Part shown: in pieces, positions 10,801-19,120 of the stretch | Numbering within the stretch: position 1 is the stretch's first letter | Layout: each line of letters opens with the position of its first letter | Made by a program: the position numbers and the translations under genes | Notes under the pieces: generated by a model | What the model saw: the letters and a program-made list of their open reading frames with translations, nothing else | What the model was told of the DNA's origin: nothing | The model's database searches: none | Source: Shewanella pneumatophori | Lineage (GTDB): Bacteria > Pseudomonadota > Gammaproteobacteria > Enterobacterales > Shewanellaceae | Assembly (NCBI RefSeq): GCF_023283895.1 | Contig: NZ_JAKILB010000008.1 | Span: 186,001-250,000, forward strand | DNA length: 64,000 nt | Reading direction: 5' to 3'

Positions 10801-11350
10801 GTCGGGTTGCAGTTTCATCTGCTACTAATGCTTGTTGTTTTGCCAGGGCTTTAGCCGCCTTAATCTCTTTTCTACGGCGTCTAAAGAACGCACTCAACTG
10901 CTCAGCGCACTCTTGCTCTAATACACCCGAATCCACTTCTACTAAATGATTAAAAGCACTGTGGCGCACAATATCGATTACGGTTCCCGCTGCACCTGTT
11001 TTTTGATCTTTAGCGCCAAATACTAAGCGGCTTACACGTGAATGCACAATTGCCCCGGCACACATAGCGCATGGTTCTAGAGTAACGTACAAGGTAGTAT
11101 CTAATAGGCGATAGTTCTGCAAAATTTGCCCAGCTTGGCGCAGGCACTGCATTTCGGCGTGAGCACTTGGATCATGCAGGCCAATACTAAAATTAAACCC
11201 AGCGCTTACCACTTCACCGTCTTTAACCAACACAGCTCCAACAGGGACTTCGCCCTTCTCTTCAGCCTTAGTTGCCATCTCCATTGCCATTTTCATGAAA
11301 TGAAGATCTTGTTGTTCTATTGATTCAAATTGTGGCAAACCAAGCTCCAA
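10790..11350 (-). CDS. tadA: tRNA-specific adenosine deaminase
   Basis: A cytosolic zinc deaminase that converts A34 to inosine in tRNA-Arg(ACG), with a dimeric cytidine-deaminase fold. The zinc and proton-shuttle motifs are visible: HAEMQ (His and catalytic Glu) and PCAMCAGAIVHSR (two Cys). The tail KEIKAAKALAKQQALVADE is basic. No ATG precedes the first helix; TTG at 11350 gives 186 residues, with two in-frame stops just upstream. The ATG at 11296 would cut into the first helix, so a TTG start is likely. It overlaps the small plus-strand ORF at its 3' end. Confidence 0.93.
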   Translation of the reverse strand: MELGLPQFESIEQQDLHFMKMAMEMATKAEEKGEVPVGAVLVKDGEVVSAGFNFSIGLHDPSAHAEMQCLRQAGQILQNYRLLDTTLYVTLEPCAMCAGAIVHSRVSRLVFGAKDQKTGAAGTVIDIVRHSAFNHLVEVDSGVLEQECAEQLSAFFRRRRKEIKAAKALAKQQALVADETATRPKG

Positions 11351-11381
11351 AGATAGTATTCATCACGTCAGTACAAATAAA

Positions 11382-11401
11382 AAAGGTGCCGAAGCACCTT
11401 T
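11382..11401 (-). terminator. Terminator after guaA
   Basis: An 8-bp stem AAAGGTGC / GCACCTTT with a TTCG tetraloop on the minus strand is followed by a T-rich run. It lies 27 bases after the guaA stop codon. Confidence 0.85.
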
Positions 11402-11427
11402 ATTTAAGCGTAATTATAATCCGAAGA

Positions 11428-13005
11428 TTATTCCCACTCAATCGTTGCAGGTGGCTTACCAGAAATATCGTAAACTACGCGCGAAATGCCATCAACTTCG
11501 TTGATGATACGGTTAGATACACGACCTAGGAAATCATAAGGTAGGTGTGCCCAATGCGCTGTCATAAAGTCGATAGTTTCTACTGCACGTAATGAAACAA
11601 CCCAGTCGTACTTACGACCGTCGCCCATTACGCCCACAGAACGAACTGGTAGGAATACAGTAAATGCCTGGCTTACTTTATTGTAAAGGTCGGCTTTACG
11701 TAGCTCTTCGATAAAGATCGCATCAGCTAGACGTAGCAAGTCACAGTATTCTTTTTTCACTTCACCAAGTACACGCACACCAAGACCTGGTCCTGGGAAC
11801 GGGTGACGGTAAAGCATGTCGTATGGAAGACCTAGCTCTAGACCAATCTTACGTACTTCATCTTTAAACAGTTCACGTAATGGCTCAACCAGACCCATTT
11901 CCATATCATCTGGCAAACCGCCAACGTTATGGTGTGACTTAATGCAGTGTGCTTTACCTGTTGCGCTACCTGCAGACTCAATAACGTCTGGGTAGATAGT
12001 GCCTTGAGCAAGCCATTTAGCATTAACGCATTTCTTAGATTCTTCGTCGAAGATTTCTACGAATACGCGGCCAATGATCTTACGCTTAGCTTCTGGTTCT
12101 GCTTCGCCCGCCATTGCGTCTAGGAAACGGTTTTCAGCATCAACATGAACAATGTTTAGACCAAAATGGTCACCAAACATTTCCATCACTTGCTGCGCTT
12201 CGTTTAGACGTAGTAAACCGTTGTCAACGAATACACAAGTTAGCTTGTCACCGATTGCGCGGTGTAAAAGCATAGCGACTACTGATGAATCAACACCACC
12301 AGATAGACCTAAAATAACTTCGTCTTCACCCACTTGCTCTTTAATACGAGCAACGGCATCTTCAATGATTGATGCTGGTTTCCAGTTTGCTTCACACGCA
12401 CAAATGTCTAGTGCGAAATGCTCAAGCATACGCTTACCTTGACGAGTGTGAGTCACTTCTGGGTGGAACTGCACGCCGTAGAACTGCTTGTCTTCATTTG
12501 CCATAGCAGCAAATGGACAAGTTTCAGTCTTAGCAACAGCAACGAAACCTTCAGGGATTTCAGATACTTTGTCACCGTGGCTCATCCACACATCAAGTAG
12601 TGGCTTGCCAGTTTCGCTAACTGCGTCTTCAATTGCTTTAAATAGTGCCGATTCAGCTTGTAGTTCTACTTGCGCATAACCAAACTCGCCTTCACCCACA
12701 CCTTGAATTACTTTACCACCAAGCTGCTCAGACATAGTTTGCATGCCGTAACAGATACCTAGTACAGGTACGCCAGCGTTAAACACATATTCTGGTGCGC
12801 GCGGTGAGTTCTCAGCGGTAACACTTTCAGGGCCACCGGCTAAGATAATGCCGTTTGGAGCAAATTCGCGAATTTGCTCTTCAGAAACATCCCAAGCCCA
12901 AAGTTCACAATACACGCCGATTTCACGAATACGACGGGCGATCAGTTGAGTGTATTGCGATCCAAAATCTAAAATGAGGATCTTATGCTCATGAATGTTG
13001 CTCAT
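11428..13005 (-). CDS. guaA: GMP synthase (glutamine-hydrolysing)
   Basis: A 525-residue protein, exactly the usual length. The N-terminal class I amidotransferase has the nucleophile in GICYGMQ and the His-Glu pair in [11 protein letters not shown]. The central ATP-pyrophosphatase has the P-loop [10 protein letters not shown], and the C-terminal dimerisation domain ends [10 protein letters not shown]. It turns XMP, glutamine and ATP into GMP. It lies 124 bases downstream of guaB on the same strand, the standard guaBA arrangement, with an 11-bp inverted repeat in between. Confidence 0.98.
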   Translation of the reverse strand: MSNIHEHKILILDFGSQYTQLIARRIREIGVYCELWAWDVSEEQIREFAPNGIILAGGPESVTAENSPRAPEYVFNAGVPVLGICYGMQTMSEQLGGKVIQGVGEGEFGYAQVELQAESALFKAIEDAVSETGKPLLDVWMSHGDKVSEIPEGFVAVAKTETCPFAAMANEDKQFYGVQFHPEVTHTRQGKRMLEHFALDICACEANWKPASIIEDAVARIKEQVGEDEVILGLSGGVDSSVVAMLLHRAIGDKLTCVFVDNGLLRLNEAQQVMEMFGDHFGLNIVHVDAENRFLDAMAGEAEPEAKRKIIGRVFVEIFDEESKKCVNAKWLAQGTIYPDVIESAGSATGKAHCIKSHHNVGGLPDDMEMGLVEPLRELFKDEVRKIGLELGLPYDMLYRHPFPGPGLGVRVLGEVKKEYCDLLRLADAIFIEELRKADLYNKVSQAFTVFLPVRSVGVMGDGRKYDWVVSLRAVETIDFMTAHWAHLPYDFLGRVSNRIINEVDGISRVVYDISGKPPATIEWE

Positions 13006-13086
13006 GGGGTACCTTATCTCTATTTTTCTTTATTGTTAACTAACTAAGCAGTGAGTAGTTTGTAAACTTTCTACTTAGCTTAATTT

Positions 13087-13111
13087 AAGGGCGACATTAT
13101 ATGTCGCCCTT
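13087..13111. terminator. Inverted repeat between guaB and guaA
   Basis: A perfect 11-bp arm pair AAGGGCGACAT / ATGTCGCCCTT has a 3-base loop. It starts 18 bases after guaB ends. There is no T-run, so it may trim or partly stop the guaB message rather than end it. Confidence 0.5.
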
Positions 13112-13128
13112 AAGATTTAAGACACTAA

Positions 13129-14601
13129 TTAAGAACGAGTGCTATAGTTAGGTGCTTCTTTACTAATCGTTACGTCGTGAACATGCGACTCGCCCATACC
13201 CGCAGCGGTGATTTTCACAAACTCAGCTTTCTCGTTTAGCTCTTTAATCGTTGCACAACCTGTTAGACCCATGCATGAACGTAAACCGCCCATGTGCTGG
13301 TGAATGATCTCTTTTAACTTACCTTTGTAAGCTACGCGACCTTCAATACCTTCAGGTACTAGCTTGTCTGCAGCGTTATCACTTTGGAAATAACGATCAG
13401 ATGAGCCTTGTGTTTGCGTCATAGCGCCAAGAGAACCCATACCACGGTATGACTTGTATGCACGGCCGTTATATAGCTCAGTTTCACCAGGAGCTTCATC
13501 AGTACCAGCAAACATGGAACCAGCCATGATGCACGATGCACCCGCAGCTAATGCTTTAGCTAAATCACCAGAGAAGCGGATACCACCATCGGCAATAACT
13601 GGAATGTCTAAGTGCTTAACCGCTGCAGCTGCATCAGATACTGCTGTAATTTGCGGTACACCAACACCAGTAACAATACGTGTAGTACAAATTGAGCCAG
13701 GACCAATACCCACTTTAACTGCGTTAACGCCCGCTTCAACCAGTGCTAAAGCACCTTCAGCTGTTGCCACGTTACCGCCAACAATTTGTAAATCAGGGTA
13801 TTTAGCGCGAGTATCACGAATACGCTGTAAAACGCCTTCTGAGTGTCCATGTGAAGAGTCAATTAGCAAAATATCAACGCCAGCTAATACTAGGGCATCA
13901 ACACGCTCTTCGTTACCAGGACCTGCACCCACTGCAGCACCAACACGTAAACGACCTAACTCGTCTTTACATGCATTTGGCTTACGCTCAGCTTTTTGGA
14001 AGTCTTTAACTGTAATTAGACCTTTAAGCTTGAAGTTGTCATCAACAACTAATACTTTCTCAACACGGTGAGAATGCATAAGCTTTTGAACTTCATCTAG
14101 TTTAGTACCTTCAGGTACTGTTACTAAGCGCTCTTTTGGCGTCATCACTTTATCAACGGTACGCGACCAATCAGTGATAAAACGTACGTCACGACCAGTA
14201 ATAATACCTACAAGCTCATTGGCTTCGTTTACAACAGGATAGCCTGCGAAACCATTTCTTTCGGTCAATGCCTTAAGATCTGCTAGCGTAGTTGTAGGAG
14301 TTACCGTTACTGGCTGCTGAACGATACCAGCTTCGTAAATTTTAACTTTACGAACTTCTTCAGCTTGCTGTTCAATCGTCATGTTTTTATGGATAAAACC
14401 AAGGCCACCTTCTTGCGCGATAGCAATAGCTAAACGAGCTTCAGTAACGGTATCCATAGCAGCAGACACGATTGGAGTATTCAACTCAATCTTATTCGTC
14501 AGGCGTGTTTTTAAAACAGCTGTATTTGGGAGGACGGTAGAGTGCGCTGGAACCAGCAACACATCATCAAAGGTTAGCGCTTCTTTTTTCAATCTTAACA
14601 T
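13129..14601 (-). CDS. guaB: Inosine-5'-monophosphate dehydrogenase
   Basis: 490 residues, matching the usual GuaB size. It has a TIM barrel with the catalytic Cys in [15 protein letters not shown], two CBS domains inserted at about residues 95-205 ([20 protein letters not shown]), the [10 protein letters not shown] loop and a C-terminal flap. It oxidises IMP to XMP with NAD, the committed step to GMP. ATG 14601 is chosen because GGGGAG lies about 7 bases before it and the protein then begins [16 protein letters not shown] as in relatives. An in-frame TTG at 14616 would only add five residues. Transcribed with guaA. Confidence 0.98.
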   Translation of the reverse strand: MLRLKKEALTFDDVLLVPAHSTVLPNTAVLKTRLTNKIELNTPIVSAAMDTVTEARLAIAIAQEGGLGFIHKNMTIEQQAEEVRKVKIYEAGIVQQPVTVTPTTTLADLKALTERNGFAGYPVVNEANELVGIITGRDVRFITDWSRTVDKVMTPKERLVTVPEGTKLDEVQKLMHSHRVEKVLVVDDNFKLKGLITVKDFQKAERKPNACKDELGRLRVGAAVGAGPGNEERVDALVLAGVDILLIDSSHGHSEGVLQRIRDTRAKYPDLQIVGGNVATAEGALALVEAGVNAVKVGIGPGSICTTRIVTGVGVPQITAVSDAAAAVKHLDIPVIADGGIRFSGDLAKALAAGASCIMAGSMFAGTDEAPGETELYNGRAYKSYRGMGSLGAMTQTQGSSDRYFQSDNAADKLVPEGIEGRVAYKGKLKEIIHQHMGGLRSCMGLTGCATIKELNEKAEFVKITAAGMGESHVHDVTISKEAPNYSTRS

Positions 14602-14721
14602 GCAACATCTCCCCAAGAGAGTAGGAATTAGAGGTGAAATATTGCGGCGAGATTATACCTTGCATATCTGGGTTGGTAAATGGAAAATACACTCTAATTC
14701 GCATTTGTGTGTAAAAAAATT

Positions 14722-16059
14722 ATGAAAACCCCAAAAAACGATGTTTATACCGTCTCTCGCCTTAATGGTGAAGTTAGACAACTTTTAGAGGGTCAGCTGG
14801 GCCGAATTTGGCTCAATGCTGAAATTTCAAACTTTGCTGCGCCAGGCTCAGGCCACTGGTATTTAACCCTCAAAGATAATTTTTCACAAATACGCTGCGC
14901 CATGTTCAAAGGCCGCAATCAAGCGGTGACCTTTCGCCCCACTAACGGTCAACAAGTGTTAGTTAAAGGCAACATTAGCGTGTATGAACCTCGTGGCGAT
15001 TACCAACTCATTATTGAATCTATGCTACCAGCCGGTGACGGTTTACTCGCCCAGCAATATGAAGCATTAAAGATGAAACTGGCGGCAGAGGGTTTATTTG
15101 CCACTGACACCAAACGTCCACTTCCGGCGAATATTCAAAAAATTGGTGTCGTCACCTCGCCGACCGGCGCAGCTATCCGCGACATTTTACATGTACTCGC
15201 ACGTCGCGACTCATCGATTGAAGTCATTATTTACCCCACTCCAGTACAAGGCACTGATGCCGCCAAAAGTATTTGCGATGCCATCAATCTTGCTAATACC
15301 CGTGCAGAAGTAGACGTTTTATTGGTAACTCGCGGCGGCGGTTCACTTGAGGATTTATGGAGTTTTAACGACGAAGGTCTGGCCCACACTATTTATAATA
15401 GTGGTATTCCAGTAGTGTCAGCCGTTGGCCATGAAGTGGATATGACCATCAGTGATTATGTTGCCGATCTTCGCGCGCCAACGCCATCAGCAGGTGCAGA
15501 GCTATTATCAAAAGATGCCGACAATAAAGCGCAAAAGCTGTTATCGCAGTTATCGCGCCTCAAACAAGCTTGGCAGCATTATCAGCTCAAGAAACAAAGC
15601 CAAGTGCAAACTGTTGAGCATCGCTTGCAAAAACAAGATCCGCAGCGTCGCCTGCAGATGTATGAGCAAACCTTTGATGAAATGCAACTACGTTTACAAC
15701 AAGCCATGCAAACTAAGCTACATGCACATACTTTAAAACAGCAAAATTTAAGTAACCGCTTGGCTAATCAATCACCGCAGCATCGCCTTACTCTTGAAGC
15801 CCAGCGTTTGAATTATTTAAGCGCCAAACTTAATGACGCCATGGATGATAAATTAAAGATGAGTGAACAGCGCCTTGCTCACCGCGCACAACAATTAGAA
15901 ACCGTCAGCCCGCTTGCTACATTAAGCCGTGGTTACAGCATTACGCTTTCAGCTGATGGCAAAGTGGTGCAGTCTCCGTCTGATACCTGCATTGGCGATA
16001 CACTTACTACGCGCCTGCGTGATGGCAGTGTGACTTCTACCGTGGTTGAAGTGAGTTAA
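14722..16059 (+). CDS. xseA: Exodeoxyribonuclease VII large subunit
   Basis: 445 residues. The N-terminal OB-fold ([26 protein letters not shown]) binds single-stranded DNA. The catalytic domain contains [28 protein letters not shown] and the SAVGHEVD segment. A long Gln-rich coiled coil follows (about 275-400), and the tail has the conserved LSRGYSI. With XseB it degrades single-stranded DNA to oligonucleotides. ATG 14722 is preferred over GTG 14707 because homologues begin at this point; the ribosome site is weak. It is divergent from guaB with 120 bases between. Confidence 0.96.
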   Translation: MKTPKNDVYTVSRLNGEVRQLLEGQLGRIWLNAEISNFAAPGSGHWYLTLKDNFSQIRCAMFKGRNQAVTFRPTNGQQVLVKGNISVYEPRGDYQLIIESMLPAGDGLLAQQYEALKMKLAAEGLFATDTKRPLPANIQKIGVVTSPTGAAIRDILHVLARRDSSIEVIIYPTPVQGTDAAKSICDAINLANTRAEVDVLLVTRGGGSLEDLWSFNDEGLAHTIYNSGIPVVSAVGHEVDMTISDYVADLRAPTPSAGAELLSKDADNKAQKLLSQLSRLKQAWQHYQLKKQSQVQTVEHRLQKQDPQRRLQMYEQTFDEMQLRLQQAMQTKLHAHTLKQQNLSNRLANQSPQHRLTLEAQRLNYLSAKLNDAMDDKLKMSEQRLAHRAQQLETVSPLATLSRGYSITLSADGKVVQSPSDTCIGDTLTTRLRDGSVTSTVVEVS

Positions 16060-16200
16060 CTCAGAGTTATTTGAAGCAAGCTACCAACTTGAGTGCGTGG
16101 GATTAACGCATTTTAGGCAAAATATTCGCATAATTGACGGCAACTCAATATTGTCGTCAGTTTTAATCAATTAAAAATAAACAACAAGCCCAATAATCAT

Positions 16201-16914
16201 ATGAAAATCAGCAACACGATAAACTTGTCAGCAGGCCTTATGCTGGCTGCACTAAGCTTGAATACATACGCAACACCAGAGAGTAAAGTCGTCATCTCTG
16301 ACACATTTAGCGCGGCAGCAATAAAACATGGATTCAAACCAGAATTAGTCGGTCGGTTATGCGAGCCTCTACCTGATATTGTCAGTATTACTTGTCATCA
16401 TTCAGGTGAAGATGGTCCTTTTGAAAACTTAATTGTGCAGTATCGCTATAATACTCGTACTACCAATAATGATATGTTTAAGCATTTAGAAATCAACGAT
16501 ATCCGGATTGATTTAAAACATAAGCAAATTAACTTCTGGAGTGGTCATCAAATCACTACGCCAGACGGTATTAGCGTCAATCGAATTGAAGGCACCAGTA
16601 ACTCTTATATTGAAACCGGCGGCATGCGCGGCTTTGTCAGTCGCACCGATAGACGTTTTCAACAACAAAGAGACACGGAATATGAGTTAAGTCATACTTC
16701 TGAGTTCACCTACAAAGACCTTGGACGAAAAACAGCAATCGATGCGATAACACATTACCAAAAAATGGTGAGCGACAATGACTATGTTGTGGCATACGAG
16801 GAAGATCAGGTTATTGAGCCCGTAGCAATAATGCAGGGAGAAAGCTTTACATTTCCCATGAGCGAGCCATTGAGACAACGACTCATAGATGTTGTCGAGC
16901 AAAGTACAAAATAG
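16201..16914 (+). CDS. Secreted hypothetical protein
   Basis: 237 residues with a clear Sec signal (MKISNTINLSAGLMLAALSL, cleavage near TYA-TPE). The mature part is polar, with two Cys (residues about 54 and 64) that could form a disulfide. I do not recognise a family. It lies downstream of xseA at the edge of the accessory stretch, with a weak A-rich ribosome region. Real coding is supported by the signal peptide and length; function is unknown. Confidence 0.65.
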   Translation: MKISNTINLSAGLMLAALSLNTYATPESKVVISDTFSAAAIKHGFKPELVGRLCEPLPDIVSITCHHSGEDGPFENLIVQYRYNTRTTNNDMFKHLEINDIRIDLKHKQINFWSGHQITTPDGISVNRIEGTSNSYIETGGMRGFVSRTDRRFQQQRDTEYELSHTSEFTYKDLGRKTAIDAITHYQKMVSDNDYVVAYEEDQVIEPVAIMQGESFTFPMSEPLRQRLIDVVEQSTK

Positions 16915-16929
16915 TCAATAAAAGAATAA

Positions 16930-17150
16930 ATGAAGCGTCAGTATAAACTATAGGTGCTTGCCAATACCGCAAGGAGGACTAGTGCCAGTGCAATGCTGTA
17001 GCCCATGATAGAAAGGTCCGAGACAGTTCACCTATATCTATTTGACAACATTATGCATTATCTATAGCAACTACCACTTAAGCCTGAAAATCATGGACAC
17101 TTATTACATTGGGATCGACAACAAGGCTAGGTGTTACTTAAGGAACGTAT
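16930..17150 (+). pseudogene. Possible relic of the left end of an IS110-family element
   Basis: ATG 17093 opens MDTYYIGIDNKARCYLRN, which resembles the N-terminus of IS110-family transposases (YIGID with the first catalytic Asp), but the frame stops within 30 codons. In that family the non-coding left end before the transposase encodes a structured (bridge) RNA. The preceding 160 bases contain ATAGGTG/CACCTAT arms (16950-16956 with 17029-17035) and a CTTGC/GCAAG hairpin. Assignment is by pattern only; it could be unrelated sequence. Confidence 0.3.
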
Positions 17151-17198
17151 CCCTTAAAAATAGATCCCAACCGAAAGGTTAGCCTCTATTTTTAAGGG
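17151..17198 (-). terminator. Perfect 14-bp stem-loop downstream of the 5'-nucleotidase gene
   Basis: CCCTTAAAAATAGA and TCTATTTTTAAGGG are exact complements. Inside them a smaller AACC/GGTT hairpin carries a 4-base loop. On the minus strand the inner hairpin is followed by a stretch with five T, so it could end transcription from the nucleotidase gene, whose stop lies 22 bases away. Confidence 0.5.
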
Positions 17199-17219
17199 AG
17201 CAATGATTAGCAAATAAGA

Positions 17220-18953
17220 TTAACTGCCACAGCCATCATAGCTTCTGGAGTTGATATAGCGAACATCTTTCGCTCTGTCAAAGTTGACAGGATCGAGCGT
17301 GTCATGCTTTTTGATGAATTGATAAAGCATATCTGCATCAATAAAGCCTGTGTCTCTCGCCTTTTCCTTCAATTTAGGATACTTATTACCGCCTGCCGCG
17401 TTGTAGCTCGGAAGAGTAAATCGATATGTATCCGTAAGCTTGAAAGGCTTGTCACCAACAGTTTTGATATCGACATCTTTAGCTTTACAGTCAACGGTCA
17501 TCTTGATGCCGCTGAAGTGAGCAAAGCCTCCCGAGCCTCGAGTCTTAAGCGCAACCTTAGACAAATACTTTTTCAGTTCGGCACCATTCATCTCGGTCAC
17601 AGTCACACTGTTGGAAAAAGGTTGTACCTTAAGCACATCGCGATATCGGATAGGCCCTTTCTTTATGGTGGCGCGAATACCACCTGAGTTCATGATCCCA
17701 AAATCTGCCGGGATAGGAAGCTGAGTTTGAGCGTGTGCAATCATCATCCCCAGAGGCGTAGCTTGGTAACGAACAATCTTACGTTTGCCAATGAAGTCCG
17801 CCTTTGCAACTCCAATCTGCTCTCTCAACTGCAGCTGGCCCTTACGTTGATAAGGGCGAAGTAGTTCAAGAGTTTCTTTATCCTTAGGCGTTAGCATATG
17901 AGGCGGATAGTAGGAACCAAACTTGGTTTCTGTATTCACTGGTACCAACTCGTAGTTTGCTAAGTGTAGCTTACCGCCATAGTATTCAAAATCGGCGCGA
18001 CCAACGAACTTGCCCCACTCGTAGGCTTGCATGATCCAAGTGCCATTTTGACGATCAGGTTTACAAGGCTCATCTCGACCATAATCTTCTACATACTCAC
18101 CTGTGTCACCCTCCATACAAACTGGCAACTGTGAATGTCCGCCAATGATTGCTTGGATCTGGTCAGGCTTTAGGCTTTTAGCAAGGGCAACATCACCGGG
18201 CGCGTTACTACCATGTTTACCATTTTCATAGTGACCCATATGGGTGAGACCAAAAACAAGATCCGGTTGATACAGCTCTTCAAGCTCTGCCAAAATATTT
18301 TTCGCCTCCGCTTGAGCAGAAGTGAATTTAAGATCTTTAACGAACTCTGGATTACCGATCTCAGCAGTATGCTCGGTAGTCAGGCCGACTACCGCTAGTT
18401 TCAAGCCTTGGATCTCGAATAGCTTGTAGGGTTCGAAGTAGCGTTGCCATTCACCATCGACCTGGCGATAGATGTTGGCCGATAACCAAGGAAATTTTGA
18501 CCAGCCTCTCTGCTTATCCATTACGGGCAATGGGTTATCAAACTCATGGTTACCCACGGCCATGGCGTCATAGCCAAGGTGGTTCATGCCGATAAAATCT
18601 GGCTCGGCGTCTTGAAGATCAGACTCAGGTACACCAGTGTTAATATCGCCACCTGAGAGCAGTAACGTTTCCCCACCTTGCTTGGTGACTTCTTTACGAA
18701 TTTGGTCGAGAATGGTTTTTCTTGCGGCCATACCATACTCACCTCTAGAGCCTTGCCAAAAACGTCCGTGGTGATCATTGGTATGAAGCAAGGTGAAGCG
18801 CTTGCAGTCATCACCAGCAGCTTGACAGGCGATAGATGCTGTTACCTTAGGTGCCTCTTCCAGCTTTTTCTTTCCACAACCGCTCAATGCTATCGCTAGA
18901 GCGATGGCTGAGCCTGTAAGAAGCAAGCACGAATGACGGAGTGAAGTATTCAT
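17220..18953 (-). CDS. ushA: UshA-type 5'-nucleotidase/UDP-sugar hydrolase lipoprotein
   Basis: 577 residues with a lipoprotein signal ending in the lipobox ALSGC. The metallophosphatase domain shows the motifs TLLHTNDHHGRF, GGDINTGVP, GNHEFDNP, THMGHYE and GGHSQLP, which bind two metals. The C-terminal 5'-nucleotidase domain has NSGGIRATIKKG and the late FSGIKMTVD segment. It hydrolyses extracytoplasmic nucleotides and nucleotide sugars to nucleosides and phosphate. GAAGGA stands 7 bases before ATG. It is the last of four same-strand genes for extracellular nucleic-acid use and probably has its own promoter in the 167-base gap behind a terminator. Confidence 0.9.
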   Translation of the reverse strand: MNTSLRHSCLLLTGSAIALAIALSGCGKKKLEEAPKVTASIACQAAGDDCKRFTLLHTNDHHGRFWQGSRGEYGMAARKTILDQIRKEVTKQGGETLLLSGGDINTGVPESDLQDAEPDFIGMNHLGYDAMAVGNHEFDNPLPVMDKQRGWSKFPWLSANIYRQVDGEWQRYFEPYKLFEIQGLKLAVVGLTTEHTAEIGNPEFVKDLKFTSAQAEAKNILAELEELYQPDLVFGLTHMGHYENGKHGSNAPGDVALAKSLKPDQIQAIIGGHSQLPVCMEGDTGEYVEDYGRDEPCKPDRQNGTWIMQAYEWGKFVGRADFEYYGGKLHLANYELVPVNTETKFGSYYPPHMLTPKDKETLELLRPYQRKGQLQLREQIGVAKADFIGKRKIVRYQATPLGMMIAHAQTQLPIPADFGIMNSGGIRATIKKGPIRYRDVLKVQPFSNSVTVTEMNGAELKKYLSKVALKTRGSGGFAHFSGIKMTVDCKAKDVDIKTVGDKPFKLTDTYRFTLPSYNAAGGNKYPKLKEKARDTGFIDADMLYQFIKKHDTLDPVNFDRAKDVRYINSRSYDGCGS

Positions 18954-19064
18954 AATAATCCTTCAATATTATTCAGATAAGCGTTGTTACTTGGCTTAAT
19001 GGCTGATTTCTCATGCTGAGAACAAAGGGCATAAGGCGAGGTTTAGACAACGTTTATAAAGTTA

Positions 19065-19103
19065 AAAAAGCAGCACCCAGAGTGCCCCCCAGTGCTGCTT
19101 TTT
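19065..19103 (-). terminator. Terminator after the LTD-endonuclease gene
   Basis: A 12-bp stem AAAAAGCAGCAC / GTGCTGCTTTTT with a 15-base loop is followed by T's on the minus strand. It starts 17 bases after the stop codon at 19121. Confidence 0.88.
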
Positions 19104-19120
19104 ATAGGCTTAACTGATGA

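Noticed and set aside
13454..14071. 205-residue open frame antisense to guaB
   Set aside because: It mirrors the guaB reading frame, has Ser/Thr/Pro-rich low-information sequence and no ribosome site; it is a shadow of guaB.
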